Assembly: GCA_002286715.1 (NCBI GenBank)
Contig: NSJX01000053.1
Location: 1-64,000 of the forward strand
DNA: 64,000 bases
Direction of reading: 5' to 3'
Source of the DNA: Dentipellis sp. KUC8613
Lineage: Eukaryota; Basidiomycota; Agaricomycetes; Russulales; Hericiaceae
Shown: piece by piece, positions 35,794-48,579 of the stretch
Position numbering within the stretch: position 1 is the first letter of the stretch
Layout of the letters: each line of letters starts with the position of its first letter
Notes under the pieces: generated by a model
The model's database searches: none
What the model was told of the DNA's origin: nothing
The model's input: only the letters and a program-made list of their open reading frames with translations
Position numbers and translations under genes: made by a program

Positions 35794-38700
35794 GCTTTGG
35801 GGATACGGTTCGGTTCGGCGTACATGGACGGTCGGATGGATGTGTAGAATACCTTTATGACACCCGCGCACATAATTATGTGCTGCTTTCTGTATTACTC
35901 TACGACTCTGATGATGATGTCGACTTGTAAAATTACATTTACCAACTAAGAGGCGATCAGGATTGATGTCAATGTTGTTTTTGAATTGCCTGCTTCACAA
36001 CTGTAGACCTATTATTGTGTAGATGCCAGTTGAGGGTGAGAGAGAATATCCACATAGTCGTGCTGGTCAAATAAATGCCATAAGCGTATATACGGTGTAA
36101 GCATGACAGTGCAGTTACCGTGATAGCCTGAGTCCCAATAACTAAACTACTCGATGAAGATCCAGTGCCAATCAAGCGTAGAGCAGAGAGCAATTATATA
36201 GCCAGTGTCTTGCCCAGAGGTCTATTGAGAGAGATCCAACGGAAAGGGCACAATTTGTCGTGGACACAGTTTTCCCGTTGTTCAATTTTGTGTAGCCCAT
36301 AACCAGCCGGTAATTATTGAGACTGAGGCAGAGTTCGTGGTGAGTCGTAGCAATGAGCTCGAGTAGGATTGGGCACACAGGATCGGCACAGGATCGGCAC
36401 GTCTACATTTCCATCGGAGACGGAAACAGCCGAACTCGCCGAGCGCCTGTTCCCGACCTTTCGCAACCTCCAGTGGCCACCTGGCCTAGTACACCTCCTC
36501 CAATAAACCTCATGTCATATCTCGTATTCTGTCAGGGCGCGCTTGCTACTGCAATTCTCAGCATGCTCTGGTTAATTTGAGGAAGCAGTACATGTCCTCA
36601 ACGTGACAGTGTGGCCTCCGCGTTCCCTCCTGTACTATTCCATAGTTCACCTACCCATGGGATGTGTATCCGCAGCAGCTAGAAGGTACGCTATGCCATC
36701 TTCTTTCCTTCTGACCCGACTGACTCTGTGCACGACACCGCATATCCGATCGCAGCAGGCACATTGGCACCGGAGCGCACGCCAGCCAGCACTGCGTATG
36801 TGCACAGCCCGCGCGAGCACCGCCGCATCCTCCGCTTCCCAGCTCCCGAGTGCCGACCTCCGCCTCCGAGCGTGAGTCAATTCGACTTCCACGGCAGGCA
36901 CAGCATCGAGAACGCCGAGCCCATCGCCAGTGATGTCGACGGAGCAGGCGAGGTTGAATGCCGGCAGCTGCTGTGCAGGACAGGGTTCTGCTGTTCCTGC
37001 TTCCACCTGCCGTCTGCCGCCAGGCGCATAATGAAAATGCTATGAAGGCGATTATTAGGATTGTGCGTCGTGCCGCGGCACGGGCCCGGTACGCGCACTG
37101 TGAGTGTGATTGTTGGTCCCGATGGCGGTGTGCGGATGGCTGCTTGGCTGGATGCTCGGAGCTTCTTGTCAAAATGCTGGTGCGCCGCCTCCAGAACTCA
37201 GATCTCTGCGATGCGGATGATCATGCTGCTTCGTTTGCATCTTCTCTTCGTACTGTACCGCTTGCGATGTCTTGTTTTCTGATTTCTCGTTCTACGTAGG
37301 TGCTGTCCGCGGAGACTTGTCCTGACCTCTCCCAGCCGCGATGCCCGGGCGCTTCTGAAACGCGCTTGCCAGCCTCCACCATCTTGCAGCCCCATCTTTC
37401 GAGCCCACCCTGCCCTCAGATCCCAATCTCCGCGCGGGACGCTCTATCTGACATGATTTTCATCCCGCCATTCCACCCGTCGCAGCCTCCCACAAGTGGC
37501 CAGCAAAGTCCTTGATGTCGGTGCGCCATGTGGGCTGCCGCTGTCCAGCGGAACGCCTGTCTGACATCAGTGCATCACCTCGGGCGCGCAGGCGCGCAAA
37601 CCTGCGACGGCTCGTGTGGTGTCGCGTGTTGATGGTGCTGATTGCGTTTCAGAGCCCAGACGTTCGCTTGTGGGATTTACGGTAATGTTCCCTATCTTCT
37701 TCCTCCTTTTCCTCGTTCGTTGCAGCTAAATGCGCCCTTCACTATACAGCGGCCCCTAACTAGCAGCCATAAATCCGTCATATCATTTGCATGAGCTGGT
37801 GAAACATTCAACATGTCCGTCTCCCCCGGCTGATTGCTGATCGCACCTGCTTCGTATACAGTATACTCGATGCGCCATCGCGCTTCTCGACGCGTTTGGG
37901 AAGGGATCAGCTTGCGCGGGGCTATCGCCGTGCCCGTGCCCGCGCCCATGTCACTGCTCGGCGTCAGATATCCTACTTGCTCGGACACTCAGATCTCGGG
38001 TGTATCTCCCTCGTGGCAGAAACGGCAACCCTCCTATTTCTCGTGCCCGTCTCCAACGTTTCATGATCACGCTGGCTCGCCTTGCGCCCCGCGACGCTTC
38101 TCGTCTTCGATCCCCCGCCCCACCGCGTCCTACCCCTCCGCGCCTCCAGGAGCACCCATATGTACACTCTCTTCACCAGCCGAGGTCGCGCACTCCACAG
38201 CGCTATCACCGTCCGGCACCGGATCCATCCCGGCCCCGCCTCACAGCTTCGCCAGCGTCTCTATCTGCATTGAGTATGTACGTGCACGATATCGGATGCG
38301 GCCCATTCGTGCACGGCTGGACCCATCGACGGGCAGCGGTCGCCTGCGCGATGGGTCGGAATGTGCAATGTGGAATGTGGGGTGCAATATACCGCTGCGA
38401 TTCTGGCCGACGTAAAGTACGGTCATTGAATGCAATGCAATACATCACAGGTATTGCTCTTCTTGGACTGTCAGGGCGCTTCTGTATCTTGGGTCTTGAG
38501 TGCTTGGGTCTCGAACCTTCATATTGGTGACGTCCGAAATTGCTGATTGCATTTGCATTTACGTGCATGGACCAGAAGGGGGCGTCACAGTTAGGGGCCG
38601 GTCATTGTCAAGCGTATATGTGTATATGGTCCAGGATCATCAGTGGTAGATTGGCGATGGCGAGTTATATTTATGATACGTATGTGCTCAATCTAATGAA

Positions 38701-41456
38701 TACATATGTACTGGCGTTTACTGTGACTGGCAGACGGGCAGACGACAGCGAGAGATCCGGAGACAGGGTCCGTCCTCCGGCGGGAGGCAAGGGCGGAAGG
38801 CGCGCAACTGTCGACGTTTATTCGGGCTTCGGGACGTCTGTACGGGCTCGGGTATGTACAGCTGCGGCAGTCGCATTTGCGCACAGGATAGATGCAAATG
38901 CAGCATTCTGTTACATTCGAATTCGCTCTACAGGCTACAGACTGCAGCTGTAGGCCGGAGCGTGCGGTATGATGTGGTGTGGTATGCATGCATATGCATA
39001 TGGTATGTGCATGCATTTCCCGGTGGGCGCGCACATTGTCAGCAAGACTCTGACTTTGAGAGCTGAGAACTGAGAACTGAGACACAGTCAGCACGCTCTG
39101 CGACGCACAGTACTGTCAGCACACTCGACCCTCAGATCTCGAGTCTCAGGTCTCCAGCTCAGACAAACCTCGCGCGCACGGCGCGCACGCCCAAATTGCG
39201 CTGATCCGAGGCGTTCGATGTTGATCCAGGAGAGACCGCTCCCCTTGCCCTGTTCCATCTCCCCCGTACGACCCGTACTTATCCGCACCAGACCGGACTG
39301 GCTCCGATTTCCAGTTTCATAGGGACCTATAGCTACACCCAGCAAACGTCGCCTGCAACCGCTCAAAGCGCATGGCCACATAACACAGGACACACATACC
39401 AGCATCCGTGATTGGCGAACGACGGAGGTCTCGCTGATCTCACACAATCTCGCCCCCATCGCCCATCGGGGCACGGTGATGGGTGATTTCGAGCTCGATC
39501 AGCGTCGGTCCTGTCCCTGGCTCCGGATCCCTGTCGGAGACGCCCACGCACATATCCGGGCGCCCATATGGGGGATCCCGCGTCCGAGTCGGGCGGGCTG
39601 GCTGGTGCTGGGGTGCCTGGCCCTTTGGACGCTTTGGATGCTTTGGAGCGGGAGGGCGTGTTCGCATGCATATGTACAGAGGAGTCCTAGTCTGGTCGGT
39701 TGTGCTCGGTCGCTAGAGCCTTTGCTGGGGGAGGCAAATTTAAATTTGAACTTGGAATGCACATAAGCAAGCGCTAGCGCGGAGGATACAGGGTCCGTTG
39801 TGCCGTACCGTTCCGCCGGCGACAGTGTCTGCTTCTGGCACGGACTGTACTGTACTGGTAGCGCGTGTATTCGCCTGTTCGGGACGTGGAAACGACTCGG
39901 GGCTCGGAGCTTGAGTCCTGGGCTCGAGATTGAGGCCCGAAGCTTCGCAGGTGGACCGCCGGTGGTAGGTGTTTGCGACCATATGTGATGCGCTGATGCA
40001 GCTGTGGTGGCAACGCTGCTGCAATACCGGCTCCCGTAGTGCAAACCTCCAGGACGACGCGGGGTTTGCGATTCACACAGTAGTCAGCGGCCAGGGCGGC
40101 ATCCCGCTGGTTGCTGATGGAAGATGCGGGTCGCGCATTGGTGCGTCGGGGGTGGGATGGACGACAATGGGCTCTGGGCGATAGGCAGGATCGATGAGCG
40201 GCGTGCGAGGCCGCTCTCTAGGATCGGTGGATCTATGGCGGAAGGGTAACCAGGCAAGCTCATCTCGAGCAGCGTTATTGTGTCGCCCTCCGCGGACGCT
40301 ACGGACGGTGGTCGTCCTGTTATTCTCGTGGGTGCCGTGTAATCTCCGTGTCAACGAGGTCAAATAAGCGCACTCACGTACTTTCTTACTTCCAGGAGGC
40401 CGATGCCCGCCGCCCGCAGTCGGCGGTCGCGAGCCCGCCTTGCTTTGGCTTTTGTCAAGCCGCAGTCGTCAGTTGCTAGGGCCTTGTATGTCCCGTCCTC
40501 GGCCTCTCGCACGTCCTGTATATCAATAAGTATGTGCGCAGTCGGGGTGCTCGGCATCCCGCGCCTGGCCCGCTCGCTAAAATGCTGCTTGGTTACAGGT
40601 TTCCCCGCGAGGCCTTACGCACGGTCCGTGGCTCTGGTGAACATGGTGGACGGTATCCGGTATCTGGCCTACGTGGCATTTCGCCATCGCGCGAGTCGAG
40701 TCGCAGTCGGGCGATGCAGGTGCCAGCTAGGCTAGCACGATGCGATACATTTTGGGCTGTTTATTCTGATGCAGTTGAATTGGACGCAGGCGCGATGCTG
40801 TGGCTGCGGGCTGGCCGCGATGCTTTAAAACGGCGGCACGCTCGTCGTTGCGCCTTCTTTCCCCCTTCCTCGAAGCCTGTCGCTGCAGAGCGTCGCAGGT
40901 GCGTTTCCACTGCCGTCTGGAGTCATAGCAGGCCTCCCGGCCCTAGACGTTGCCCTGTCTAGGTGCTAGACTGTCCTCCGCCCACCGACGCGCCCTCGCG
41001 CTGCAACGCGGTCAGGGTCGCCTGGTCACTCGCTCGCGCGCGGCGGGGTCCTGACTAAACGCCGCGGCCGGGGTGTTTGCAGCGCCGGAGCGAGCCCCGA
41101 CAAAAGCTTCGAGCTGACTAGCGGTAGCAGCGATCGCTGAGGTGGTATTTTTACGAATCACGCGCACGGAGAGAGTATGTTGGAATAAAGAGCGCGACGG
41201 GTGCTCGGATGATGGCGAGCGATAAGCTGCAGCTCACGGCGTCATGCGGTGTGGGCAGTGCGGGCGGTGCACTGGTGGGCAGTGAGAGCGTGAGAGTGAT
41301 GGAAATAGTTAGGATAATAATGAGAGAAATGAAAAGATTATTGTTTGTCTGGCACCGCCCCATCTTACAAGCGCACAGCATCCAGATCCGCCTTTTCCTC
41401 TCTCTTGACCATAACATCTGCCCGCCCCGCTCTTATATATCCCTCCCCGCCCTCCC
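35794..41456. other. 5.7 kb region without a supportable gene
   Basis: I scanned both strands. Open frames are short (at most about 190 codons), overlap on both strands and lack domains or clusters of plausible splice sites. The sequence contains small palindromic ATGCAT runs (38983-39018), a tandem gagaact motif (39060-39083) and polypyrimidine tracts. No tRNA was found. It is the largest gene-free stretch in an otherwise dense window and lies directly upstream of a transcription factor gene. Confidence 0.55.
41433..41440 (+). promoter_or_regulatory. TATA-like box before the Crz1-like gene
   Basis: TTATATAT ends 16 bp before the ATG at 41457. This is too close for a conventional leader, so either it is not the core promoter or initiation occurs elsewhere. 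Confidence 0.3.
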
Positions 41457-43917
41457 ATGGATCACCTGAACTTCCATCACGACCGCTCGCTCGACTATAT
41501 ATCCGATCTTGATTTCAACCGCGACCCCACAGTACCCAGCATCGCTTCAAACCAGGATCCCTTTGACTCCTTCTCCAGCCCCTTTCCCGCCACCCCCTCC
41601 TACAACGGCTCCTACCAGAACTCTCCTTACTCTGGTGCTTCAGATCTAGTCGACTTTGACCACCACAACAAGGACGCCCTGGGACTCTTCGACAACGACC
41701 CCCTCGTCGTCTCTCGTGACGAATACGACCCTGCTGCTTACGACGCTCCCTCCGGTGGCGGTCTTCTTATGTTCGATACCGACTTCATGTCCAACATCGA
41801 CGGTGCCAACGTCTCCCTCTCCGTCACTCCTGCTGACGACCACTCCCCTGCCCACTCCCCCGCCCTCTACGACCACGGCTCTCCCGCGTCGAGTGCCGGC
41901 CGCGCCGACAGCCCCGCCTCGTCCATCTCCTCGCATCCCCACTCGGGCGGCTCCCACAACACCCACAACAGCAACACCCAGACCGCGAGCAACATCGCCT
42001 CCCCCCGCATAAATTTCACCGCCCTCCATGTCGACTCGCCGTACCATCCCAATGCGCAGCTCCCCGCATCGCCACCCAACAAGCCCCAGAGCCCGCCACA
42101 GCTCTTCATCCCCGAGGGCCAGGAGCAGGCCCCGCCCATGATCAACGCCCCCGAGGGCGACGGCGGCGTGGGGCCCCGCCTGCACATCGTCCCAGCGACG
42201 CCCGTCAGCGGCGGCAACGCCACACAGGCGCACAACGCCTTTGGCCAGGGTACGTGTCCCTTTCCGGTTCCGCTTCCCATCCGCATCTCCGCCCCTCTGC
42301 CTCTGCCCCCGTTCCAGCGCCGATCCCTGATCCCCATCACCCGTCCCACAGGCGCGCAGCAGAACGCATCCTCCTCCTGGTCCCACGACCCCTCGGGCTC
42401 CTCCGGCCCCGCACAATCCTCCTCGTACAACCCCTCATTCACCTTCCCGCCCAACCCATCCGAGCGCTCCGCACTCAACCTCAACACGGGCTCCGGGCTC
42501 GCCTCGTCCGCCGACGACTTCCTTCTCCCGCCCTCGCCGTCCCGCTCCCGCTCGAAATCCGACACGTCCCCACGGCCGTCGTGGCTGAACAGCTCGGGCA
42601 TCGGCAGCCTGCTTGGGCCCAATCAGGGCTCTGCGGTCGACATGGCCGAGCGCCCGTCGTTCGCGCTCGAGGACGTCATGCACCAGCCCGAGCACCACCG
42701 GCACACGTCGTCCGCGAGCGCGCTCCAGACGTCCTTCTCCGGCGGGCCCGGGAGCGGCGGGCTCGGCGGCGGGTTCCCCGCGGGGCCGAACGGGCTGCTC
42801 TCGCCGGACTTTGGGACGTCGCTGCGGCGCGTGCGCTCGATGGGCCACCGGCAGGCGCGCTCGGAGGACTTCAGCCAGGGCAGCGCGGGGCTCGGCGGCT
42901 TCCCGCCGTCGCAGCACCAGGACTTCATCCGCCAGACGCAGACGCAGTACCTGCAGCCCGTCGAGGCCGTGCCGAACCTCGCGCGCAGCGCGCCCGGCGT
43001 GCAGGGCCACCACCGCCGCGCGTCGTCCGGCAGCCGCGAGCGCCGCGACTGGGCCGGCGGGAGCCACCCGCACAGCGCGCGCGCGTCGCCGTACCCGAGT
43101 CCGAGCGCGAGCCCCGCGCGCATGGTCGAGCCGCTCCCGAATGTGGGCATGGGCGGCGGCATGGGCATGGGCGTCGGTATGGGCATGGGCCGCCACCATC
43201 TTGTGCAGGACGCGCTGCCCGTGCCGGGGATGCATGCGCACCATCTGAGCGCGGCGGCGAGCCGCGCAGGTACGCCCGCGCATGTGCCCAAGCCGAATGT
43301 GACGACGACGGCGACGGCGGACGCGAGCATGAAGCGCCGGATCAACGATGCGAAGTTTGTGTGCCCCGTACCTGGGTGTGGGAGCACGTTTACGAGGCAT
43401 TTTAACCTCAAAGGTGCGTTTTCCGCTGCATTTCGTGGTGTGTTTTGTTTGGAAGGAGCAGTTGCTGATTGTGTGGTGGGCTTGTAGGGCACATGCGGTC
43501 GCATAATGACGAGAAGCCGTTCCAGTGCAAGTGGCCCGGGTGTGGGAAGGGCTTTGCGCGGCAACACGATTGCAAGCGCCACGAGCAGCTGCACTCGAAT
43601 CACCGGCCATTTACGTGCGAAGGGTGCAAGAAGCCGTTCGCGCGGCTAGATGCGCTGAATAGGCATTGTGCGTTCCTTGTTCCCTCGTCTTACTCTCAGA
43701 AAAGCAGTTGCTTAGTGGATTTTGGATTTTTTCTGCAGTGCGGTCGGAAGGTGGCGCTGGGTGCGCGAAGATGCAGGATGCAGTAGGCGGCGACCTGCAG
43801 ATGGACGCAGACATGCAGCAGCAGCCCGAGCTGTCGCTGCCGCAGGCGCCGCAGACGAAGATGGAGCCCGACGCCGGTGGCTGGGGCAACAGCGGGTTCG
43901 CGGGGCTTGTGATGTAG
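41457..43917 (+). CDS. Crz1-like C2H2 zinc-finger transcription factor
   Basis: Four exons, 41457-42249, 42352-43413, 43488-43667 and 43739-43917, give 737 residues. About 600 disordered N-terminal residues are rich in Ser/Pro/Gln/Gly. Three tandem C2H2 fingers follow: [19 protein letters not shown](M), [20 protein letters not shown] and [20 protein letters not shown] with EGGAGC. The ARQHD-KRHE and FAR-DALxRHxRSExG signatures are those of calcineurin-regulated Crz1 factors. In fungi these enter the nucleus on calcium/calcineurin signalling and act on stress, cell-wall and morphogenesis genes. I did not find a convincing PxIxIT docking site, so calcineurin control is inferred from family only. 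Introns split fingers 1 and 3, so single-frame reads miss them. Confidence 0.85.
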
Positions 43918-44964
43918 CAGGATGTCTGAGCGAGTACGAGACTGAGCCTCGTCCGTCCGTCCGTCCGCCCGCGTCTATTCCCATCTCTGCCTCGCCGGGC
44001 ATCACTTTTCGCCTGTCGCCCATCCGCCGTCCCCATCCGCCATCCGCCATCTGTCGATCCCCAAACCCCTCGGACCTGCCCGCCCATCACGATCATGATC
44101 CAAAGCTGAAGGAAATGAAGCCCCGCCAAGACTGTATCACCACCACCACCCCATTCCCATCGATTCCATTCCTGCTCCCCTTTCCATTCCCATTCGTTGT
44201 TCCAATGTTTCACTTTGGCCTCTGCCTCCGCGAGCGCGGCCGTGCCGCCTGCTTGCTTCCCCGCCCGCTCGTGCTCGTCGCAATATCATACACCGGACAA
44301 TGCTTATGCTCTCCGTATACGTATACGTACACGTACTTTACGACTGATGCGCCGTGGTTACTTACCGTTTACCGTTTACCGTACTTGTTCTTGCTGCCTG
44401 CCCGTCCGCGTCGATATCGATATCTATTGGATGTGAATCTTTCCGGCTTTCGTGTTCGCGTTCGTGTTTGTGTTCGTGTTTCGCTTGCTTCCGCTTCGTT
44501 CCTGGACGCCCGTACCCCGTACCCCGAGACTGTAGCTTATATCTGGCCCGTAGACGTGCGTGGAGGTGGTGCTGGTATTTATTGTAATTACGGATAGGGA
44601 GAGATATATATTACATGCGATAGCAGAGTCTAGTGACGTCGGGAGCCAGGCCTTTACGGATGGGCCGCAGAAAGGAGCAGATGACATGATACTAAATTAC
44701 GAGGCTCGACCGACCGACGGGTGTGCATGTGGCGTAATAACGAGGTCGACTGGTATCAGAGAGTCTGAGCACCGACAACGTTGACCTGAAGACACGGACG
44801 ATGGGAGACATATAATCGCAGAGGATGGTGCGCCGACAGACGGAAAGGCAGGAGAATGTCGGACGGGACGAGATCGGAGAAAGACGGCTTGGGCGGGGCG
44901 GCAGGGGAGAGAACGTCGCTGCCGTCGTCCTGCCATCGTGTTTAAGTAGCCCCGCCGCCTCGCC
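43918..44964. other. Intergenic, no gene seen
   Basis: 3' flank of the zinc-finger gene, with repeated gtccgtccgtccg and gtttaccgtttaccgt short tandem runs, and the promoter of the next gene. Confidence 0.6.
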
Positions 44965-47592
44965 ATGGCATACCAATACCCCGCCCCTGCCCTTGCCCCG
45001 CCCACTCACCGCTCCCGCCCCGCCTTCTCCGTCCCCGTCCTCCCGCCCCGCCCCGACCCACCGCGACCACCACCGCCTCCACACCACCACCACGCAACCA
45101 CCATTCCCCCTCCCACCCCGCCCCACCATGCCAACGGCTTCACAGCGCCCCCGCCGCCCCCGACGCCCACCCCCGCTCACCCCAGCGCCGCCGTGCAGCC
45201 CTTCCGCGCACCCGCACACCGCCATGCCCACCATCTGCACTCCATCCCGCCCCGCGAGAAGTCCACTCGGACGCTGATCATCGACCATCTCCTCTGGGCG
45301 CACGCCCGCACGCGCTTCGCACAGGCGCGCGCAGAGCTCGCGATGACAGATCGCACCGCCGCCGTGCCCGCTGCGCGCGAGCGGCCCGAGACACTCGACG
45401 AGGAGGACGAGGCGCGCTCCGACGGCGAAGACGCCGCCGCGCTGCTCGCGCGCGCCGGCGGGCCCGGACACCCGCACGACGAGGAGGAGGACGCGCGCAT
45501 CGCGCGCCAGGACCTCCGCCGTGCGCGGGCGCTGCGTCTCCGCGCGGAGGGTCTCGAGAAGGTCGTAACAGGTATGCTCGACCAGCCGCCCATGGACCAC
45601 CCCTTCCCCGCCGACGAGCCCGTCCTGCGCGCCCCTGCGTCGCCCGCCGTGCGCCCTGCGCTCGCGGCCGCGGCCCCCGTGGTCCCCGTCTCCCCGCACC
45701 CGCACACGCTCCCGAACGGCGTCCGGCTGCGCCTTGCGCTCGCGACAGTTGTGAACGACCTCTTTGCGCGCCAGGCGCCCGTCCCGCGCCATCTGCACAC
45801 CGTCAAGGCAAGCGGCGGAGGCCCCCCGCGCGCAAGCAGGAGCAGCTCGTCCGCGGCGAGCACCGCGGACACACCGAATGAGTACGCACATGCGCACCCG
45901 GGCAGCCCCGGCGCGCACCTCGGGCTGCCCTCGGGTCTGCTCCCGCTCGCAACCATCTCGAGCGGCGCACCCACGCTGCCCACCAGCGTCGGCTCGCCGT
46001 ACCCCGTGCGCCCCCCGCGGCACCGCCGCACGCCGTCCGCCTCGTCCCCGTCGTCCCCGCACGCGCCGCCGCCGACGCACTCCCCGCCGACCCCGCGCAC
46101 GCACGTGCAGTACACATCGTATCCGCCACCTGTGCCGTCCGCGCGCACGCGCGACATGTTCCTCGCGGGCGCGGACCCGACCACCGCCAACTCGCCCCCG
46201 TCGCTCCGCTGCCCGCGCCACCTCCACACCGGCTGCGAGATCTGCGTCGAGGCGAAGGAGAAGTACTCCGCGCGCCCCCGCGGCGCGACGCTCGAGCGCG
46301 AGCGCGGCGGCCGCGTGCCCGTCCCGCAGGGCGGCGGGCTCACCGGCTTCGTCGAGGGCAGCGGCGTCGGCGCGGGCCTCTCGCACCCGGGGCCGCGCGG
46401 CACGATGCTGCGCAGGCGCGTGAGCGAGCACACTGACGCACACGTCGCGCCGCCAGCGCCCGCGCCGTCCGCTGCCAGCGCGAGCGCGGGCACGGGAACA
46501 GGTACGGGCACGGACGAGAGCAGCGCGTCCGCTGCGCCGCGCCTCGGCGCGGGCAACACGCGCCTCGCGGAGCTCATCACGCGCTTCATGCGGCTCTCCG
46601 CGCTCGTCGCGCTCGAGCTCGGGCGCGAGGCGGGGCTCGATGCGAGCGACGCCGAGGGCGACGGGCCCGTGCCCAAGGAGCGCGGCGCGCTGCGCCCCGC
46701 GCGCGAGTGGTACCTCCTCCTCGCGGGCCTGCTCACGCGCGCGGTGCTCGAGGGCTACCTTAGCGCGTCGTGGCGCGGGCTCGCGCCCGTGCAGACGCTG
46801 CTCGGCGTCGGGCTGGGGCTTGCGGACCGCGCAGTTGTGGGCATGAGCATGAACCGGGGAAGGGAGGAGGATGGCGGCGAGGAAGACGAGGGCGAGGAGG
46901 GTGCGGGCGCGCTGGGCGACCCGTGGGCGGAGTTCGACCCCGACGAGATGCCGGATCTGAAGGAGGCCGCGGGCGTGCTGTTCCCCGCGCTGAGGGAGGT
47001 GCGCAGCCGCGAGGAGTGGGGCCAGGGCGGGGACGGCAGTGCGCGTGTCGTGCGCGAGGGCGCGGAGGCCGAGTACGAGCGCGAGATGATGAACCGGCTC
47101 GCGAGGGTGAGTCCGCTTCTGACTCGGTTTTTCCGGTGTTTGTCGAGCGTGCTGACGCCGGCGGTGGAGTGCAGTTCTTCGACGTCCCGCCCGGCACGCC
47201 CGACCTGTCGACGCACATGGAGGACCTCGCGTGGCAGTACCCCGCCGAGCCCGTCGAGCGCGCCGCCGTGCGCTTCTGCGAGGCCGTTGCGAAGTGGAGG
47301 GGCAAGCCCGAGCTCGAGACTGTACGTTCCTTACTCCCGCTTGCCGCATTATCACCGCCCTCTTAGCTAACTTCGAATTTATTCCACCGCGCAGTACAAG
47401 AAACGCCCTCCCGGCCGCGCCGACGCGTCCGCACGCCCGCCTATCGAGCGCTACTTCGTCGCGCCGCTCAGCACGTCTATTGGCCGCAAGCGCGGCCGCT
47501 CGTTCTTGATCGATTCTGGCGCGAATGTGTCGGACGACTGGGCGCAGGGCCAGCGCGCGGAGAAGAGGCAGTACGTCGGCCCGCAGCAGTGA
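44965..47592 (+). CDS. Uncharacterised 828-residue protein with conserved-looking helical core
   Basis: Three exons, 44965-47106, 47175-47321 and 47395-47592. The N-terminus is Pro/His-rich (MAYQYPAPALAPPTHRSRPA). REKSTRTLIIDHLLWAHART starts an alpha-helical stretch, with ARQDLRRARALRLRAEGLEK and VRLRLALATVVNDLFARQAP. A long disordered region contains CPRHLHTGCEICVEAKEKYS, where three cysteines and two histidines could bind a metal. The C-terminal part is globular: AEFDPDEMPDLKEAAGVLFP, FFDVPPGTPDLSTHMEDLAW, and the end RYFVAPLSTSIGRKRGRSFL. Very high third-position GC produces a long antisense frame. I do not recognise the family or function. Confidence 0.75.
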
Positions 47593-48579
47593 GTCTGGTC
47601 CGCCGCGCCTCTGTGTGGTTGTTGTCGCCGTCGTCGTCGTCGTCGTGAGGCCCCGGGCCTTGCGATTGTATATGTGTGTCCATCTGTCCATGATCGTGTC
47701 TGTGTCTGTTTGTCTAGCTGCCCGCGTCCTTGCTTGGTGTATATAAATAAGCCCACCACCACCAGACGGCTTCTGTATTCGCTGTAGCGTTGTTGTTTTC
47801 GGTTTACCTCTTCTTAATCTTCTTGTCTGTTGTTCCGTGTTCCTGATTCCCTGCTCCGTACTCCGCATTCCGTATTCCGTATTCCCTGTCTGCTTTTCTT
47901 ACATACCTACGTCGTCGTCGTGGGGGGGGGGGGAGTTGTATCAATACTTACATAAAATGTCCTGTGCGTGATCAGTGCGCACGGAGGGGGTATATATATT
48001 TATATTGGTATGATAACAGCTCGTGTATTGGAGGCAAGAGTCCAGGTTCAGTGTCGTAGGCGGTAGGAACATTATTCGGTGTGGTCTGACTCCATTGAGC
48101 GGCGTCCTAGATCTAGGCGTTAGCACTGATGGGAGAATAGGCAAATCGGCTAGGCCACGTTGAGGGCTAGCGCAGTGAGCGCGTACGAGATGTAGACTTC
48201 AGCTTTGTCGACACGGTTCCGCTGGGGACCTAAGCAACGAAAGCGTCGAGAATTTTGGGGTGCATTCTGAGCATATTTATGACCAGAACATGGCCGACGT
48301 AGTGCACAGGTATAGCTTGATGAACGTTTGACTCTTGGTGCGCTTTGCGACGTACAATGGGGCGATGATCATGTGAGGCTACGTGTGCTACTACCATAGC
48401 TGTCAGTGAGCCTATAAAGAGAACAATTGAAAGCGTTGCTGGACGTACAGGTCTCTTGTTATCAAGGAGACTTATAAAGGCCGCGGCCGCCCTTGTGTAC
48501 CCTTACACCCTCCACGTCCCTGCTATAAGCTCGTCCACATCCACGCCTTATAATTGTCTCTTTCGACGTTTCCTCGCTT
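47593..48579. other. Intergenic, no gene seen
   Basis: 3' flank rich in cgtcgt and ccgtattcc short repeats, a run of 12 G at 47922-47933, then AT-richer DNA with TATA-like motifs near 48470-48560. Confidence 0.6.

Noticed and set aside
38500..38520. Possible tRNA T-arm (gggtctcgaaccttc)
   Set aside because: No acceptor stem, D-arm or anticodon arm can be folded around it.
36647..40962. Assorted 100-190 codon frames in the long intergenic region
   Set aside because: Overlapping on both strands, low-complexity composition, no domain or clustered splice sites.
42435..43610. Long minus-strand frames (391 and 326 codons) over the Crz1-like gene
   Set aside because: GC-driven shadows; the sense strand encodes three proper C2H2 fingers split by introns.
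44692..47868. A 1058-codon open frame antisense to the 44965-47592 gene
   Set aside because: It mirrors the extreme third-position GC of the sense gene, is dominated by Arg/Ala, has no domain, and runs into the 3' and 5' flanks. The sense strand has coherent splice sites and plausible globular segments.
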